Source: an uncultured Flavobacteriaceae bacterium (GTDB taxonomy: Bacteria > Bacteroidota > Bacteroidia > Flavobacteriales > Flavobacteriaceae). Taken from it: 64,000 nucleotides of DNA. The translations under genes were made by a program, and so were the position numbers. Location: NCBI GenBank assembly GCA_947497245.1, contig CANMFO010000001.1, positions 310,001 through 374,000 on the forward strand, read 5' to 3'. Of the stretch, positions 44,183 through 52,510 are shown piece by piece; positions within the stretch are counted from its first letter, which is position 1; every line of letters begins with the position of its first letter. The notes under the pieces were generated by a model, which saw only the letters and a program-made list of their open reading frames with translations, was not told the origin of the DNA and ran no database searches.

Positions 44183-44806
44183 TCATTTTGATTTTTTGTA
44201 CTTATTGATTTCGTCCTGGAGTTGCCGGCTGATCTTCTGTTCCCTTTCCAAGGCGCGTCTTCTGTGATCTTCATATTCGACCTCCAGTTCCGACAGGTTG
44301 GTCTTCGCCTCCTGGGTCAGAATATTACTCTTCCTGAATTTGTAGATAAAGAAGAGCAACGTGAGCAAAAGGGCACATATTACGGTCCATAAAATGAAAT
44401 TATAAGTGGCCTTGGACACCAGAACGCCCAAAAACGACATACTGTCCTTTTCTTCGGTTACCGAAGTGAGGTTATTGGTTGTCTCATCCAGTTTTTTGTT
44501 CAAGGACGAGATGGTGGATTCGTGACCCGCTATAGCGGCCTGTAGTTCCGTTTCTTTTTTACTGTAAACTTCCAAGGTATCGAGCACGTTCTGTCTCAAT
44601 TTGTCCAAATGGATCGCGCGGACCACTTCGTACCGTCTACCCTCGGCTCTGTAGTTTCCCGATTTCTTGGTGATGAAGTTGAACTGGCTGTCTATGGATC
44701 CTTTATCCAACGACAGTTCCGGTGCGTTTCCGGCTTGCTCCTGTGCGAACTGCAGGTTGTAGGTCAATAAGGCAATGGCAATGGTCAGTATTCTTAAGCC
44801 TTTCAT
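44183..44806 (-). CDS. Exported/membrane coiled-coil protein of unknown function
   Basis: 207 aa from ATG 44806, which begins a signal peptide (MKGLRILTIAIALLTYNLQFAQ). Residues of about 60-130 form a coiled coil (KLRQNVLDTLEVYSKKETELQAAI... LNKKLDETTNNLTSVTEEKDS). A membrane helix follows near 145-165 (TYNFILWTVICALLLTLLFFIYKF), and then a second charged helix to the C-terminus. Homologues next to trmD are sometimes labelled tRNA methyltransferase, but there is no such motif. Function unknown. Confidence 0.8.
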   Translation of the reverse strand: MKGLRILTIAIALLTYNLQFAQEQAGNAPELSLDKGSIDSQFNFITKKSGNYRAEGRRYEVVRAIHLDKLRQNVLDTLEVYSKKETELQAAIAGHESTISSLNKKLDETTNNLTSVTEEKDSMSFLGVLVSKATYNFILWTVICALLLTLLFFIYKFRKSNILTQEAKTNLSELEVEYEDHRRRALEREQKISRQLQDEINKYKKSK

Positions 44807-44965
44807 TATTAAAATAGTTCTAGTATTAGTAAATAAATATGATTCTAAAGGGGCATTCAAAAGTACTTCAATATTATTAATTAAGAAAAAAAAACCCCAA
44901 TAAGGTGGTTTGATGTAAGAAAAGCACCCTAAAACACCAAATTTTGGCCAAGGTCCATGGAGCGG

Positions 44966-46414
44966 CTAGTAATAGGTGAAGCGCCTTACCTTGGCAATGT
45001 ACTTTGCCAATCTGATGACCTGGTGCGAATATCCATATTCGTTGTCATACCATATATAGAGCACGATATTCTTTCCATTGGCCGAAACGATGGTCGCCGT
45101 ACTGTCATAAATGGAGGGTGCGGAGGTGCCCACGATATCAGTGGATACAATTTCCTTGCTCAACGAATATTTTATCTGTTCCACCAAATCGCCTTCCAGG
45201 GCATATTTTTTTAGAATGGTGTTCACCCCGTCCACCGAGGTCTTGTTCTTGATCTCGAGGTTAAGGACTGCCAGGGAGCCATTGGGTACCGGAACCCTGA
45301 TGGCGTTTGAGGTCAACTTTCCCCGAAGTCCCGGCAGCGCCTCCGTAACGGCTTTACCGGCTCCGGTCTCCGTAATGACCATATTGAGCGCAGCCGCCCT
45401 TCCCCTTCGGTATTTCCCGTGCATATTGTCCATCAGGTTTTGGTCATTGGTATAGGCGTGTATGGTTTCTAAATGTCCCTTGGCTATGCCCAAAGAATCA
45501 TCAATGACCTTTAGAATTGGGGTAATTGCATTGGTGGTGCAGGAGGCAGCGGAATAAATTTTGGTCGTGTCGGGATTGTGATCCGTATGGTTGACCCCGT
45601 GCACGATATTGGGAACCCCTTTCCCCGGGGCGGTGAGTAGTACCCTGGAAATCCCTTTTGCCTTGAAGTGCCTTCCCAGCTGGGTTTTGTTCCTGAACGC
45701 ACCGGTATTGTCTATCAATAGGGCATCTGAAATACCAAACTTGGTATAATCGGGGTCTTCAGGGCCCTGAGCGCTCAGAAGGTACACCGTGGTGCCGTTG
45801 ATTACCAAGGCCTTGTTCTTGATGTCCGTGTTGACCGTGCCCATAAACTTTCCGTGTATGGAGTCGGCCCGTAGTAAATTGGCCCTTTTCTCCAGTATAT
45901 CGGAGGTGACCGGTCCGCGGGTGACGATGGCCCTCAGCCGAAGCTGATTTCCCTTGCCGGTCTTGGCCATCAGTTCCCTTGCCACCAACCGGCCTATTCT
46001 GCCAAAACCGAATAGGACCACATTTTTGGGATGTATTTCCTCGCTCTTGTTGGCCCCCTTCAATTTATCCAGGACAAAACCCTTTACATCGGTATAGCCC
46101 TTGTCATCGGAATGGTATTCATAGGTCAGCTTGCCGATATCCAATTTGGAAGGAGGTAGGGGGATGTCGTTGATGGCCCGAAGAATTTCTACAGAATCGA
46201 ATATGGAAATCGGTTTTTGCACAAACTGTCCGGCGTATTGGTGCAGATTGATGATGTCGCTCACGTTTTTGTCGATGACCTGATTTTTAAACAGGACCAC
46301 CTCGATGGATTTGTCATACCATAGGTCGCTGGTGATTTTAATGAATTCAGTGGTCGCTTTCCTTCGGTCTGCCTGAAAGGCCAACTCTTTTTCGTAAGCA
46401 CTGGTATCTGACAT
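44966..46414 (-). CDS. gap: Glyceraldehyde-3-phosphate dehydrogenase with N-terminal extension
   Basis: 482 aa from ATG 46414. The classical core starts near residue 130 with the NAD loop FGFGRIGR (GxGxxG at 136-141). The catalytic Cys292 lies in SAASCTTNAITP, followed by the HAYTNDQNLMD His region and RVPVPNGSLAVLNLEI. The first 125 residues are an extra helical domain (AYEKELAFQADRRKATTEFIKITSDLWYDKSIEVVLF) not found in the standard 335-residue enzyme. It oxidises or regenerates G3P in glycolysis/gluconeogenesis. The extension is seen in some Bacteroidota paralogues. Confidence 0.93.
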   Translation of the reverse strand: MSDTSAYEKELAFQADRRKATTEFIKITSDLWYDKSIEVVLFKNQVIDKNVSDIINLHQYAGQFVQKPISIFDSVEILRAINDIPLPPSKLDIGKLTYEYHSDDKGYTDVKGFVLDKLKGANKSEEIHPKNVVLFGFGRIGRLVARELMAKTGKGNQLRLRAIVTRGPVTSDILEKRANLLRADSIHGKFMGTVNTDIKNKALVINGTTVYLLSAQGPEDPDYTKFGISDALLIDNTGAFRNKTQLGRHFKAKGISRVLLTAPGKGVPNIVHGVNHTDHNPDTTKIYSAASCTTNAITPILKVIDDSLGIAKGHLETIHAYTNDQNLMDNMHGKYRRGRAAALNMVITETGAGKAVTEALPGLRGKLTSNAIRVPVPNGSLAVLNLEIKNKTSVDGVNTILKKYALEGDLVEQIKYSLSKEIVSTDIVGTSAPSIYDSTATIVSANGKNIVLYIWYDNEYGYSHQVIRLAKYIAKVRRFTYY

Positions 46415-46437
46415 GGGTGACGGTTTTGTTGTTGTGG

Positions 46438-46445
46438 CAAAATTA
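46438..46445 (-). promoter_or_regulatory. Possible -7 element for gap
   Basis: Minus-strand TAATTTTG, 24 bp before the ATG at 46414. No TTG at the usual distance. Confidence 0.45.
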
Positions 46446-46485
46446 TCGAATTCAAATCTTTTTGTTAGAACTTTCACAAACAAAA

Positions 46486-46505
46486 ACGCCCCCATTCGGG
46501 GGCGT
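46486..46505 (-). terminator. Terminator after the HtrA protease
   Basis: Perfect 8-bp stem ACGCCCCC / GGGGGCGT with a 4-nt loop; on the minus strand it runs into TTTTTG. It lies 21 bp past the protease stop and separates it from gap. Confidence 0.88.
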
Positions 46506-46526
46506 CTTGTTCAAAAATATTGTAGT

Positions 46527-47924
46527 CTATTGGAAAATCAACCGCTCGCGCTCCCCATTCTCGTTGAGCATGGTAATACTGGTCTTTCCACGTGTGGAAA
46601 TACCCCCGAACAGTGCCTTGGCATCTTGAACGTTGTCAATTTCCTGGTCATCAACAGAAAGGAGCACCTTGCCCTGTAGTCCATAGCCACGGTAACTTTC
46701 GGGCACTTCCACAATTTTGACGCCCTTTTTTGTCTTAAACTTCTTTTGATCTTTTTTGGTAAGGTTCTTAACGGTCAACCCCATGACTGGCAGATCAACG
46801 CGTTGGAGCTCGGTTAAGGTGACGGGTACCGTTAGCTGTCCGCCATCCCTTTCCACGGTAACCTGGACCTCGTCCCCGGGTCTTTTGGTGGAAAGGTACC
46901 CGGAGAGATCGGGAAATTTCTTGACCGGCAAATTGTCTACCATCTTGATGACATCCCCTTCCTGCAGTCCGGCAATTTCGGCTCCCGACTCCTCTTCCAC
47001 AGAACTGATGTAGACCCCCTCAATTTCATTGAAGCCCTTTTCTATGGCATATCGGGTATTTCTGTTTCCCGCGCTGATGCCTAAAATACCTTTGAGCACA
47101 TTGCCATATTCCATGATGTCCTCGACGACTTTTTTGGCAATGTTGCTCGGAACCGCAAAGGAATAGCCCACGTAGGAACCGGTCTGTGAGGTGATGGCCG
47201 TGTTGATCCCCACAAGATCTCCATTGGTGTTCACTAGGGCACCACCACTGTTCCCCGGGTTTACGGCCGCATCGGTTTGGATGAACGATTGCCTGGTGCC
47301 CAGATCGCGTGCCTTGGCACTAACGATTCCCGCGGTAACCGTGGAGGTCAGGTCAAAAGGATTGCCGACCGCCAGGACCCATTCACCAATTTTGGTATTG
47401 TCGGAATCCCCAAAGGCCAGATAGGGAAGATTTTCGTCCGCATCTATTTTCAAAAGGGCGATATCACTGACGGGATCGGTTCCCACCAATTCAGCTTCAT
47501 AGGTTTTATTGTTGTTCAGGGTAATCTGCAACTGGCTTGCTTTGGCCACTACATGGTTGTTGGTGACGATATAGCCATCGGAGGAAATGATAACTCCGGA
47601 ACCTGCTCCCACCTTGGGGCGTTGATTTCCCCCGGACCCGTAAATGAAATCGAGAATGCTCCTCGAGCCGGCGGAAGAACTCAGACTAAGATTTTTCACG
47701 TGCACCACCGCGTTCACCGTATTCTCGGCCGCAACGGTAAAGTCCACCTCATTGATACCCGAACCTTTGAAGGAAGTAGGGGTGTAACTGGTCTGGAAAA
47801 CGCGCTGTCCATCCTCGTTGGTAACAACGGTGTAGTTGGTTTCTTCAATAAAGAATTTGTAGGCCCCCAAAGTAATTGCCCCAGCAAATATGGAAACCAA
47901 TAGTAGACTGCCAAATTTTTTCAT
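46527..47924 (-). CDS. HtrA/DegP-type periplasmic serine protease
   Basis: 465 aa. Signal/anchor segment 7-25. Protease domain with the catalytic His in YIVTNNHVV, Asp in DIALLKID and Ser in NPGNSGGAL. Two PDZ domains follow (about 265-360 and 375-460; GVYISSVEEESGAEIAGLQEGDVI in the first). It degrades or refolds damaged envelope proteins. A 6-bp inverted repeat lies about 20 bp upstream of its start. Divergent from dapF. Confidence 0.95.
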   Translation of the reverse strand: MKKFGSLLLVSIFAGAITLGAYKFFIEETNYTVVTNEDGQRVFQTSYTPTSFKGSGINEVDFTVAAENTVNAVVHVKNLSLSSSAGSRSILDFIYGSGGNQRPKVGAGSGVIISSDGYIVTNNHVVAKASQLQITLNNNKTYEAELVGTDPVSDIALLKIDADENLPYLAFGDSDNTKIGEWVLAVGNPFDLTSTVTAGIVSAKARDLGTRQSFIQTDAAVNPGNSGGALVNTNGDLVGINTAITSQTGSYVGYSFAVPSNIAKKVVEDIMEYGNVLKGILGISAGNRNTRYAIEKGFNEIEGVYISSVEEESGAEIAGLQEGDVIKMVDNLPVKKFPDLSGYLSTKRPGDEVQVTVERDGGQLTVPVTLTELQRVDLPVMGLTVKNLTKKDQKKFKTKKGVKIVEVPESYRGYGLQGKVLLSVDDQEIDNVQDAKALFGGISTRGKTSITMLNENGERERLIFQ

Positions 47925-47943
47925 AGATATTTTTGGAATTTGA

Positions 47944-47958
47944 TTTACGTAGCGTAAA
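47944..47958. promoter_or_regulatory. Inverted repeat upstream of the HtrA gene
   Basis: TTTACG-TAG-CGTAAA, a 6-bp dyad with a 3-bp spacer, 20 bp upstream of the htrA-type ATG and about 75 bp from the dapF -7 element. It could be an operator for either divergent gene. Confidence 0.4.
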
Positions 47959-48031
47959 ATTAACAGTTTTCGCTACTCCTTTTTTTAGTTTAACGACTTT
48001 TTAACGGCTAATTTTTCGTTAAATAAAGTCC

Positions 48032-48039
48032 TATCTTTG
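48032..48039 (+). promoter_or_regulatory. Probable -7 element for dapF
   Basis: TATCTTTG, matching TAnnTTTG, 16 bp before the dapF ATG. No clear TTG at -33. Confidence 0.5.
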
Positions 48040-48055
48040 TAGCTCAAAACGGATC

Positions 48056-48841
48056 ATGGCACACCAATTTTACAAATATCAGGGGACGGGGAACGACTTT
48101 GTCATGATGGACAACCGGAAGGGAACATTTCCCAAGGACAATTTTGGATTGGTGTCCTCCCTGTGTGATCGGCGGGTCGGTATCGGGGCGGACGGACTCA
48201 TTTTATTGGAGGAGGACGAGGAAACCGATTTCAGCATGGTCTACTACAATTCCGATGGCAATCCGGGCAGTATGTGTGGAAATGGCGGCCGTTGCTTGGT
48301 GGCTTTCGCAAAATACCTCGGTTTGATCGAAGATAAGACCGTGTTCCGGGCCGTGGATGGTCTCCATAGGGCCGAAATCGATGAACGTGACATTGTCAGC
48401 CTTCAGATGCAGGATGTCCTGGACCTGAAGCAAAGGCCCAACTATACCTTTTTGGATACCGGTTCGCCCCACCACGTACAATTGGTGAAACAATTGGGAG
48501 ATTTCGATGTAAAGAAGGAAGGGGCAAAACTCCGATACGGACTTTACGGTAAAAAGGGAAGCAATATCAATTTTGTGGAAGCCAATGGCTCCGACGGGTT
48601 TTATGTGCGCACCTATGAAAGAGGAGTGGAGGACGAGACGCTGTCGTGTGGAACGGGGGTCACCGCTGTGGCCCTGGCCATGCACAGTACACAAATGACC
48701 CAATCGAGCACCGTAACCTTGCACGCCGTCGGGGGCGACCTTCAAGTACGGTTTGAAAAAGATGCCGAAGGGTACAAAAACGTATGCCTCATCGGTCCCG
48801 CTAAACAGGTCTTTAAAGGAGAGGTCGAATGGAAAGGCTAG
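48056..48841 (+). CDS. dapF: Diaminopimelate epimerase
   Basis: 261 aa. It contains both active-site cysteine segments: GSMCGNGGRCLVAFAKY near residues 70-85 and ETLSCGTGVTAVALAM near 195-210; YQGTGNDFVMMDNR at the N-terminus is diagnostic. It interconverts LL- and meso-diaminopimelate for lysine and peptidoglycan. Its end overlaps the GNAT gene by 13 bp; with GNAT and mltG it forms an operon. Confidence 0.97.
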   Translation: MAHQFYKYQGTGNDFVMMDNRKGTFPKDNFGLVSSLCDRRVGIGADGLILLEEDEETDFSMVYYNSDGNPGSMCGNGGRCLVAFAKYLGLIEDKTVFRAVDGLHRAEIDERDIVSLQMQDVLDLKQRPNYTFLDTGSPHHVQLVKQLGDFDVKKEGAKLRYGLYGKKGSNINFVEANGSDGFYVRTYERGVEDETLSCGTGVTAVALAMHSTQMTQSSTVTLHAVGGDLQVRFEKDAEGYKNVCLIGPAKQVFKGEVEWKG

Positions 48842-49353
48842 AAGGGAAACATATTTATCTCAGGGCCTTGGAACCCGAAGACCTGGAGTTTCTGTACCAA
48901 CTGGAGAACGATTCCGCTATTTGGGAGATCAGTGGTACCGTAACTCCCTACTCCAAACATGTACTGCGCCAGTATCTGGAAAATGCGCATAGGGATATCT
49001 ATGAGGTGAAGCAACTGCGCTTGGCCATATGTCTGAACAACGATAGAGTTGTAGGGTTGATCGATCTATTCGATTTTGACCCCAAGAACCGAAGAGCAGG
49101 CCTTGGAATCGTTGTTTTGGAAGCTGCGCAACGCAACAAGGGAATAGGGGCGGAGTCGATAGGGCTGTTAGCCGATTACGCTTTTTCCACTCTCGATCTG
49201 AGACAGTTGTTCGCCAATGTGGGCTCGGATAACAAAACCAGTATCCATTTGTTCAAAAAAATGGGATTTGATGAAGTAGGGGTCAAAAAGGATTGGATTT
49301 TTTCCAAGGGGAAATTCAAAAATGAAATTCTGTTTCAAAAAATACATATTTAA
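48829..49353 (+). CDS. GNAT family N-acetyltransferase (RimJ/SpeG-like)
   Basis: 174 aa. N-terminal GKHIYLRALEPEDLEFLYQLEND and the acetyl-CoA loop LEAAQRNKGIGAESIGLLADYAF, with C-terminal NVGSDNKTSIHLFKKMGFDEVG. This matches the RimJ/SpeG/YjcK branch that acetylates protein termini, polyamines or cell-wall intermediates; the substrate is unknown. It starts inside dapF and its stop is followed directly by mltG, so it may act on a cell-wall precursor. Confidence 0.92.
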   Translation: MERLEGKHIYLRALEPEDLEFLYQLENDSAIWEISGTVTPYSKHVLRQYLENAHRDIYEVKQLRLAICLNNDRVVGLIDLFDFDPKNRRAGLGIVVLEAAQRNKGIGAESIGLLADYAFSTLDLRQLFANVGSDNKTSIHLFKKMGFDEVGVKKDWIFSKGKFKNEILFQKIHI

Positions 49354-50397
49354 ATGTACATCAAGAAAATTTTGCTGACCATTGTCGGCCTTGGACTTAT
49401 TGGGGGCGGTTGGTTCGCCTATATGGTATACAACGCCATTTTTTCGCCCAATACCCGGTTCGATTCGGATGAGACCGTGATCTATATTCCCACCGATGCC
49501 GATTTCAGCGATGTGAAGGCGTCTTTGGAGCCTTTGTTGAGGGACATGGGTACCTTTGAGCGGATTGCCAGGAGAAAGGGATATGCGTCCCAGGTCAAAG
49601 GGGGGAAATATGCCATACGAAAAGGGATGGGCAACAACGATATTATCAATTCGTTGCGAAGCAACAACATCCCGATCACACTCTCCTTCAACAATCAGGA
49701 AAGACTCGAAAATTTGGCAGGACGGGTCGCCCAGCAGATCGAACCCGACAGTAGCACCCTGCTAAAGGTGATGAAGGATGTCGATTTCCTGAAATCCAAG
49801 GGGATGGACGAGGCCAGCGAAATGGTGCTTTACCTGCCCAATAGCTACGAGTTTTTCTGGAATACCTCGGCCCAGGGGTTCCGCGATAGAATGCTAAAGG
49901 AGTATCAGCGTTTTTGGACCGAGGAACGGGTGGCAAAGGCAAGAGCACAGGGGCTCACCCCTTCCGAGGCGGTTACCCTGGCCTCGGTGGTGCACAAGGA
50001 GACCGCAAAAGTGGACGAGCGCCCCAGGGTGGCCGGACTCTACCTGAACAGGTTGAGAAAGAACATGCGGCTGCAAGCCGATCCAACCGTGATCTACGCC
50101 CTGAAAAAGCTCTCCGGCAATTTCGACACCATTATCAAAAGGGTCCTTTACAAAGATTTGGAACTCGACTCGCCCTACAATACCTACAAGTATGCAGGAT
50201 TGCCCCCTGGCCCTATTACCATGCCCGATATTTCGGCCATAGAGGCCGTTTTGAACCCGGAAAAGCACGATTACCTCTATTTTGTCGTAAACGTGGAAAA
50301 CTTCGGGTACCACAAATTTGCCAAGACCTTGGCGCAGCACAACCGAAATAAGGTGCAGTACATCCGCTGGATCAATTCAAAGCGGATCAATAGATAG
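49354..50397 (+). CDS. mltG: Endolytic murein transglycosylase MltG
   Basis: 347 aa. N-terminal membrane anchor (KKILLTIVGLGLIGGGWFAYMVYN), LysM-like region, then the catalytic YceG block EAVTLASVVHKETAKVDERPRVAGLYLNRLRKNMRLQADPTVIYAL near residues 208-253; Glu in VVHKE is the likely catalytic residue. C-terminal YNTYKYAGLPPGPI and EKHDYLYFVV are typical. It cuts nascent glycan strands. It starts on the base after the GNAT stop. Confidence 0.96.
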   Translation: MYIKKILLTIVGLGLIGGGWFAYMVYNAIFSPNTRFDSDETVIYIPTDADFSDVKASLEPLLRDMGTFERIARRKGYASQVKGGKYAIRKGMGNNDIINSLRSNNIPITLSFNNQERLENLAGRVAQQIEPDSSTLLKVMKDVDFLKSKGMDEASEMVLYLPNSYEFFWNTSAQGFRDRMLKEYQRFWTEERVAKARAQGLTPSEAVTLASVVHKETAKVDERPRVAGLYLNRLRKNMRLQADPTVIYALKKLSGNFDTIIKRVLYKDLELDSPYNTYKYAGLPPGPITMPDISAIEAVLNPEKHDYLYFVVNVENFGYHKFAKTLAQHNRNKVQYIRWINSKRINR

Positions 50398-50481
50398 GTA
50401 CCTCATCCGCATTTTAGCACATGTTAACTAAAATTGTATATTTTTAACGAATCCTTCCCATCCGCAGGCTAAAACCAAACG

Positions 50482-50489
50482 TATCTTTG
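50482..50489 (+). promoter_or_regulatory. Probable -7 element for the lysozyme-like gene
   Basis: TATCTTTG, matching TAnnTTTG, 57 bp before the ATG at 50546. No TTG at the usual distance. Confidence 0.45.
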
Positions 50490-50545
50490 TCGAGTGAAAT
50501 TTAAGCGGCCCCCTTGGGGTGGTAAGTCTTAAGAAAGTAGGGACT

Positions 50546-51175
50546 ATGAGAAGATGTTTCATCTATTTTTGTTCTCTTGTTATATTATTGGTCTTGATGA
50601 GCTTTGGGTTTAAGCAACCCGTGGTCAAAGTACCGGAAAGCCTCAAGGTAATCGACCCTGCGGAAGTTATATATCCGCAGAGAATGGCTGTTTTCGATGT
50701 AGCGCTGGTAACCCCGCCGTTTTTGGGAAGTTCCTATATCGGTTTTAAGGAAGCCCTGGCGTTCAAAGAGTCGCAGGGGAACTATTTCCGTATGAACACT
50801 TTGGGCTATTTGGGAAAATATCAATTTGGAATAGGCACACTGCAACTTATGGGAGTGTACAACGCGACCCGCTTTCTGAACGACCCGGTTTTGCAGGAAC
50901 GGGCCTTCTACACCAATATGGCCCGAAATAAGTGGATTCTTCGAAAGGACATCGAAAGATTTAGCGGGAAACGTATAAAAGGTGTTGAAATTACGGAATC
51001 GGGCATGCTGGCCGCTGCACATTTGGCCGGACCCGGAAACGTTAAGAAATACCTTCGATCCTGGGGCAAGGTGGATGTGACCGATGAATATGGCACGACC
51101 ATCGCCCAATATATCAGAAAATTTTCGGGATACGACCTATCCCATGTCGCCCCCAAGCGCAACCCCAAGGTATAG
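50546..51175 (+). CDS. Exported lysozyme-like / peptidoglycan-associated protein
   Basis: 209 aa from ATG 50546; an upstream in-frame GTG at 50519 would weaken the signal peptide (MRRCFIYFCSLVILLVLMSFG). The middle resembles a lysozyme-fold transglycosylase: FKEALAFKESQGNY with a Glu-Ser pair, TLGYLGKYQFGIGTLQLMGV, RNKWILRKDIERFSG and GMLAAAHLAGPGNVKKYL. The Glu in FKES would be catalytic. Homologues are often called LysM peptidoglycan-binding proteins, but no LysM repeat is seen. It follows mltG on the same strand. Confidence 0.82.
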   Translation: MRRCFIYFCSLVILLVLMSFGFKQPVVKVPESLKVIDPAEVIYPQRMAVFDVALVTPPFLGSSYIGFKEALAFKESQGNYFRMNTLGYLGKYQFGIGTLQLMGVYNATRFLNDPVLQERAFYTNMARNKWILRKDIERFSGKRIKGVEITESGMLAAAHLAGPGNVKKYLRSWGKVDVTDEYGTTIAQYIRKFSGYDLSHVAPKRNPKV

Positions 51176-51257
51176 TCCGCGCATCGCACGACCATGGGCA
51201 TTTTGGGCCACAATATCGTTCTCCCGTCACGGCGGGGGAATCAATTATGAAAATGGG

Positions 51258-51291
51258 GTAAGCCCTGGCCGTAGGGTCGGGGCTTGCTTTT
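51258..51291 (+). terminator. Terminator after the lysozyme-like gene
   Basis: GTAAGCCC (51258-51265) pairs with GGGCTTGC (51280-51287, one G-T pair) and runs into TTTTT. Confidence 0.7.
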
Positions 51292-51319
51292 TCCCGGTTC
51301 CGCGGGCGACGAAATAACC

Positions 51320-52042
51320 TTATCTGTAAATGATGAAAATCGTGGGCCTTTTATGGAGCTCCAAGGAGGTGTTTTTCCATTCCCCGACCGTTTTTGTCGC
51401 AATGTGTTCCGTGGCCAAGGTGATGTCGCTAGCGATACATAACAAGGTATTCGCAGAAAGTGTCTTCAGCAGCTCTGCAAACAACTTGTCATTTCTATAG
51501 GGTGTTTCGATGAATAGCTGGCTTTGGCCGAGCTCTTTCGAACGTTTCTCCAACTGTTTGATACTTTTCTTCCTTTCAACGGTATCGATCGGCAAATAGC
51601 CGTTGAACGCAAAATTTTGCCCGTTCAGTCCGCTGGCCATCAATGCCATAATGGTGGACGATGGTCCTACCAGCGGTACTACCTGTATGTGCTTTTCATG
51701 GGCCGCCCTGGCCACATCGGCTCCGGGGTCGGCGATTCCCGGACAGCCCGCCTCAGAAATGACACCGACATCATAGCCTTGCATGCAAGGTTCCAAAAAG
51801 GTGGGGATGCTCCCAGGTTCCGTGAATTTGTTCAAAAGATTGAGGTGTAGTTCGGGCTGTGATTTTCGTGGACTTATTTTTTTGATGAAGCGTCGGGCCG
51901 ACTTCTCGTTTTCCACAATGTAATGATCAATGTTTTCAATGGCCCTTTTGATAGAGATGGGCAAGACTTCCAAGGGTTCGTTGTCGCCCAAGGTAGTGGG
52001 AATCATGTACAACCTTCCCCTGTTGTTTGAGCTGTCGGTCAT
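51320..52042 (-). CDS. RsmI-like SAM-dependent methyltransferase (tetrapyrrole-methylase fold)
   Basis: 240 aa. N-terminal GRLYMIPTTLGDNEPLEVLPISIKRAI, GVISEAGCPGIADPGADVARAAHEKHIQVVPLVGPSSTIMALMASGLNGQNFAFNGYLP, and ETPYRNDKLFAELL are conserved in this family. The starting block differs from canonical RsmI (which has LYLVPTPIGNLEDIT), so it is a diverged paralogue; the rRNA target is uncertain. It abuts the LMW phosphatase gene (stop of one next to start of the other), same strand. Confidence 0.88.
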   Translation of the reverse strand: MTDSSNNRGRLYMIPTTLGDNEPLEVLPISIKRAIENIDHYIVENEKSARRFIKKISPRKSQPELHLNLLNKFTEPGSIPTFLEPCMQGYDVGVISEAGCPGIADPGADVARAAHEKHIQVVPLVGPSSTIMALMASGLNGQNFAFNGYLPIDTVERKKSIKQLEKRSKELGQSQLFIETPYRNDKLFAELLKTLSANTLLCIASDITLATEHIATKTVGEWKNTSLELHKRPTIFIIYR

Positions 52043-52504
52043 TTACTGGTCGTTTTGTAGTCGCTGGGCAATGGCTTCACAGGCCTGGTCTATGAACCGG
52101 TAAACCTGTTCAAACCCGTCCTCACCCCCATAATAGGGATCCGGGACTTCTTTCACCCCCAATTCCGTTTCTTCCAAAAGTAGTCCTACCTTCTTGATCT
52201 CGGCCTCGTTCTTGGCCAGGGCCACAATATCGCTATAATTGCTTTTGTCCATGGCATAGATGATATCGAAGGTCTCCAAATCCTTTGCATTCAGTTTTCT
52301 GCTGCGCTGATATCCGATATCGAGGCCATATTTTTGGGCAACGGCAACGCTCCGTTCGTCGGGCCTGTTCCCTACATGGTACCCCGCAGTGCCCGCCGAA
52401 TCGACCCATACCTTCTGGGGATCTACCTTGCTCTGTAGCAGGCCTTCCGCCAATGGCGACCTGCAGATGTTTCCGAGGCAGACCATTAAGACTTTAGTGA
52501 CCAT
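52043..52504 (-). CDS. Low-molecular-weight protein-tyrosine phosphatase
   Basis: 153 aa. The phosphate-binding loop is CLGNICRS at residues 9-16 (Cys9, Arg15). The general-acid Asp lies in VPDPYYGG near 118-125. It dephosphorylates tyrosine; in bacteria such enzymes usually act on capsule/tyrosine kinases or arsenate, neither of which is nearby. It lies between the methyltransferase and dnaA; the dnaA stop is 6 bp upstream. Confidence 0.95.
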   Translation of the reverse strand: MVTKVLMVCLGNICRSPLAEGLLQSKVDPQKVWVDSAGTAGYHVGNRPDERSVAVAQKYGLDIGYQRSRKLNAKDLETFDIIYAMDKSNYSDIVALAKNEAEIKKVGLLLEETELGVKEVPDPYYGGEDGFEQVYRFIDQACEAIAQRLQNDQ

Positions 52505-52510
52505 TAAGTT

